Source of the DNA: an uncultured Oscillospiraceae bacterium
Lineage (GTDB): Bacteria; Bacillota; Clostridia; Oscillospirales; Ruminococcaceae
DNA: 16,009 bases
Direction: 5' to 3'
Assembly: GCA_900540595.1 (NCBI GenBank)
Contig: UQGL01000042.1
Span: 1-16,009, forward strand
The translations under genes were made by a program, and so were the position numbers. Each line of letters starts with the position of its first letter. Within the stretch, counting starts at the first letter, position 1. Below, in pieces: positions 13,714 through 16,009 of this stretch. Below the pieces are notes generated by a model. The model did not search any database and had not been told where the DNA came from. It worked only from the letters and a program-made list of their open reading frames with translations.

Positions 13714-15963
13714 ATGACACCGCTTGAAGCGCTCAAACGCTATTTCGGCTACGACTCCTTCCGCCCCGGGCAGGAGGAGATCGTCAACGCCATTCTGGCC
13801 GGGCAGGACGCACTGGCCGTCATGCCCACCGGCGCAGGCAAGTCGCTCTGCTATCAGGTCCCTGCTCTGCTGCTGCCGGGCATTACCCTTGTCATCTCGC
13901 CGCTGATCTCGCTGATGCAGGATCAGGTCAAGGCGCTGAACAACGCCGGTATCCGCGCCGCCTTCATCAACTCGAGCCTGAGCGAGGCGCAGATCGACAA
14001 GGCACTGACCCTTGCTGCCGAGGGCAGCTACAAGCTCCTCTATGTCGCACCCGAGCGGCTGGAGAGCAGCGCCTTCCGCAGCTTTGCCGCAGCGGCCGAG
14101 CTTTCGATGATCACAGTAGACGAGGCGCACTGTATCAGCCAGTGGGGGCAGGATTTCCGCCCCAGCTACCTCAAGATCCTTGCCTTTGTGGACAGTCTGC
14201 CCCGGCGGCCGATCCTCTCGGCCTTTACGGCCACAGCGACCCGGGCGGTGCAGGAGGATATACGCTGCACGCTGCGGCTGCAGGACCCCAAGGTGCTGGT
14301 GACGGGCTTTGACCGCCCGAACCTGTATTTTCAGGTCGAGGCCACCCGCCGCAAGGACGACTTTGTGCTGCAATACCTGCGCGACCACCCGGGCGAGAGC
14401 GGCATCATCTACTGCGCCACCCGCAAAAATGTCGATAAGCTGCAGGAGCTGCTGGCCGAGGCCGGCTTTGCCGCCGCCAAATACCACGCCGGGCTGACCG
14501 CCGAGGCCCGCCGCACCAACCAGAACGATTTCATCTACGACAAGGCGCCGGTCATCGTGGCCACAAACGCCTTCGGCATGGGTATTGACAAATCCAATGT
14601 GCGGTTTGTCTTGCACTACAACATGCCCTCCAGCATGGAGAACTACTATCAGGAGGCCGGCCGTGCCGGGCGTGACGGACTGCCCGCCCAATGTGTGCTG
14701 CTTTTTTCGGCGCAGGATGTCATCATCAACAAATTCCTGCTTGAGCGCAGGGAGAACCCTGATTTAGAGGAGGAGGACGCCGCGCTGCTGTACCAGCGCG
14801 ATCTGCAGCGGCTGCAGGCGATGGAGCAGTACTGCCGTACCACCGCCTGCCTGCGCAACACGATCCTGACCTATTTCGGCGAGCATCCCACCGCGCCCTG
14901 CGGCAGCTGCGGCAGCTGCAACAATGTCTATGAGCAGGCCGACCTGACCGATGCCGCCAAGCGGATGATCAACTGCGTGGCGGAGCTGCGCGGGCGGTTC
15001 GGCAAGGCGGTCGTATTCGGCACGCTGCAGGGCGCGAACCGCGCCCGCCTGCGGGAGCTTGGCGCACCGGGCCTGAAAAGCTACGGCACCCTGCAGGCGC
15101 TGCCGCGCGATACGCTGGACCGGCTGCTGGCCCAGCTTTTGGAGGACGGCTACCTTGTACAGACCGATGACCAGTACGCTGTGCTGCGTCTGGGTGACAT
15201 CACCCCGCTGAAGGAGGGTGCGCAGGTCCTTGTGCGGCTGCCGCCCCGGCAGGAGCCGGAGCGCACCGCCCCGAAGCCCCAAAACCGCAGCATCATGGAC
15301 AGCCTGACCGGTGCAGGGCTTGCACTCTTTGCCGAGCTGCGCACGCTGCGCCTTGAGATCGCGCAGAGCGAGGGACTGCCGCCCTATATTGTCTTTGGTG
15401 ATAAATCGCTGGCCGATATGTGCCTGCGCGCGCCGCGCAGTGTGGAGGGGATGATCGGCGTGTACGGCATGGGCGAACGCAAGTATGAAAAGTATGCAGC
15501 GCGCTTTTTTGCCGTCATCGAGGCCTACCGCGCCGCACATCCTGATGCCGTGCTGAGCCTTGATCCCCCCGCTGCGGAGCCTGCCCCCGCCGAGGGCGAG
15601 ACACCCCGCAAGGCCGCCAAGGGCCCCAAGGCAGCTTTTTCCCTTACCGAGGAGACCGCCGGGCAGTTCCGCTACGGGGACGCCTACACCGGTGCAGAGC
15701 TGAAGGCTGCGCTGGCCGAGGCCGGCGGCCCCGGCATGAAGGCCCCGACCATCAAGGCCATTGAGGCATGGCTGCTTGAGCAGCGCCTGATCGCCATGGA
15801 AAAGCTGCCCACCAGCGGGTTCTACTATGTCCCCACCCCCGCCGGTGTCGATGCCGGTCTGCGCAGCGCCGAGCGTGTCAGCGCGCGCGGTACGCCCTAC
15901 GCCGTGCTGCAGTACACCCCGCCGGTGCAGCGAATGATCGTAGAGCATTTTATCGTAAAGTAA
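13714..15963 (+). CDS. recQ: ATP-dependent DNA helicase RecQ
   Basis: RecQ is a 3'-5' DNA helicase that unwinds recombination and replication intermediates in the cytoplasm. The 749-residue protein has all the parts. The Walker A motif is MPTGAGKS (K43), the DEAH box is at 136-139, and the RecQ aromatic loop is QWGQDFRPSY. Motif III is SAFTATAT, motif V is ATNAFGMGIDKSNVRFV and motif VI is YYQEAGRAGRDG. A zinc site uses C379, C396, C399 and C402, followed by a winged-helix RQC region. The HRDC domain is about 533-608 (LFAELRTLR, PPYIVFGDKSLADM). About 140 further residues follow: a Pro/Ala-rich linker and a small helical, probably winged-helix module, a tail seen in several Firmicute RecQ proteins. 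The ATG at 13714 gives the normal RecQ N-terminus; the upstream ATG at 13669 lies inside the hydrolase gene. The ribosome site is weak (CTGGGGG), which fits translation following the upstream gene. Confidence 0.97.
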   Translation: MTPLEALKRYFGYDSFRPGQEEIVNAILAGQDALAVMPTGAGKSLCYQVPALLLPGITLVISPLISLMQDQVKALNNAGIRAAFINSSLSEAQIDKALTLAAEGSYKLLYVAPERLESSAFRSFAAAAELSMITVDEAHCISQWGQDFRPSYLKILAFVDSLPRRPILSAFTATATRAVQEDIRCTLRLQDPKVLVTGFDRPNLYFQVEATRRKDDFVLQYLRDHPGESGIIYCATRKNVDKLQELLAEAGFAAAKYHAGLTAEARRTNQNDFIYDKAPVIVATNAFGMGIDKSNVRFVLHYNMPSSMENYYQEAGRAGRDGLPAQCVLLFSAQDVIINKFLLERRENPDLEEEDAALLYQRDLQRLQAMEQYCRTTACLRNTILTYFGEHPTAPCGSCGSCNNVYEQADLTDAAKRMINCVAELRGRFGKAVVFGTLQGANRARLRELGAPGLKSYGTLQALPRDTLDRLLAQLLEDGYLVQTDDQYAVLRLGDITPLKEGAQVLVRLPPRQEPERTAPKPQNRSIMDSLTGAGLALFAELRTLRLEIAQSEGLPPYIVFGDKSLADMCLRAPRSVEGMIGVYGMGERKYEKYAARFFAVIEAYRAAHPDAVLSLDPPAAEPAPAEGETPRKAAKGPKAAFSLTEETAGQFRYGDAYTGAELKAALAEAGGPGMKAPTIKAIEAWLLEQRLIAMEKLPTSGFYYVPTPAGVDAGLRSAERVSARGTPYAVLQYTPPVQRMIVEHFIVK

Positions 15964-16009
15964 CGGCATCGCCCGCCGTATAAAAACCTTGCCCGCCGCT
16001 GCATAACTG

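Noticed and set aside
13681..15969. Long minus-strand frames (336 and 401 codons) opposite recQ
   Set aside because: They are antisense to a fully recognised helicase, have no domain resemblance and show an amino-acid composition typical of shadow frames.
15964..16009. Possible terminator after recQ
   Set aside because: Only a 4-bp CGGC/GCCG stem with no T-run is visible before the window ends.
1..16009. CRISPR arrays, tRNA or rRNA genes, insertion sequences or phage genes
   Set aside because: No regularly spaced repeats, no tRNA/rRNA-like sequence, and no transposase, integrase or phage structural motif was seen on either strand.

Overview
The window looks like a chromosomal segment of a GC-rich, low-redundancy Firmicute, most likely a gut clostridium of the Faecalibacterium/Subdoligranulum/Gemmiger group. 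That placement is an inference from the GC-rich coding bias, strong Shine-Dalgarno sequences, LytTR/GHKL two-component signalling and a double-anchored, domain-permuted GH3 enzyme. No species can be fixed from the sequence alone.

Left half, all on the minus strand. A LytTR response regulator (6172-6930) is followed by an overlapping GHKL sensor kinase with a GTG start (to 4907), closed by a hairpin terminator (4874-4903). Next comes a two-gene operon with a near-consensus promoter (4798-4826): a membrane-anchored GH3 glycosidase whose catalytic domains are in swapped order (1721-4687), then an unrecognised polytopic protein with a bacterial Ig-like domain (89-1705).

Middle, 6931-7664. This divergent region is regulatory and partly decayed. 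It holds the promoter of the response regulator on one strand. On the other strand it holds a strong promoter with a perfect 14-bp palindrome centred in its spacer, a 10-bp hairpin, and an 87-codon fragment matching only the C-terminal end of a class I SAM methyltransferase.

Right half, all on the plus strand. A second GHKL sensor kinase without an adjacent regulator (7665-8936) is followed by a strong terminator. Then comes a MATE transporter fused at its C-terminus to an anti-sigma/HATPase-like domain (9177-10904). Upstream of the MATE gene lie two copies of TTTCACGCA, 21 bp apart, just before a promoter with a perfect TATAAT but a poor -35. This is the geometry used by LytTR regulators. 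The remaining genes are a secreted, membrane-tethered 5'-nucleotidase (11091-13040), a nicotinamidase-like cysteine hydrolase (13122-13694) and RecQ helicase (13714-15963), the last two probably co-transcribed.

The most interesting hypothesis is a local signalling circuit. One LytTR regulator and two membrane GHKL kinases may control an efflux pump that carries its own degenerate HATPase domain. The repeats and the fusion are read directly from the sequence; the wiring between them is inference.
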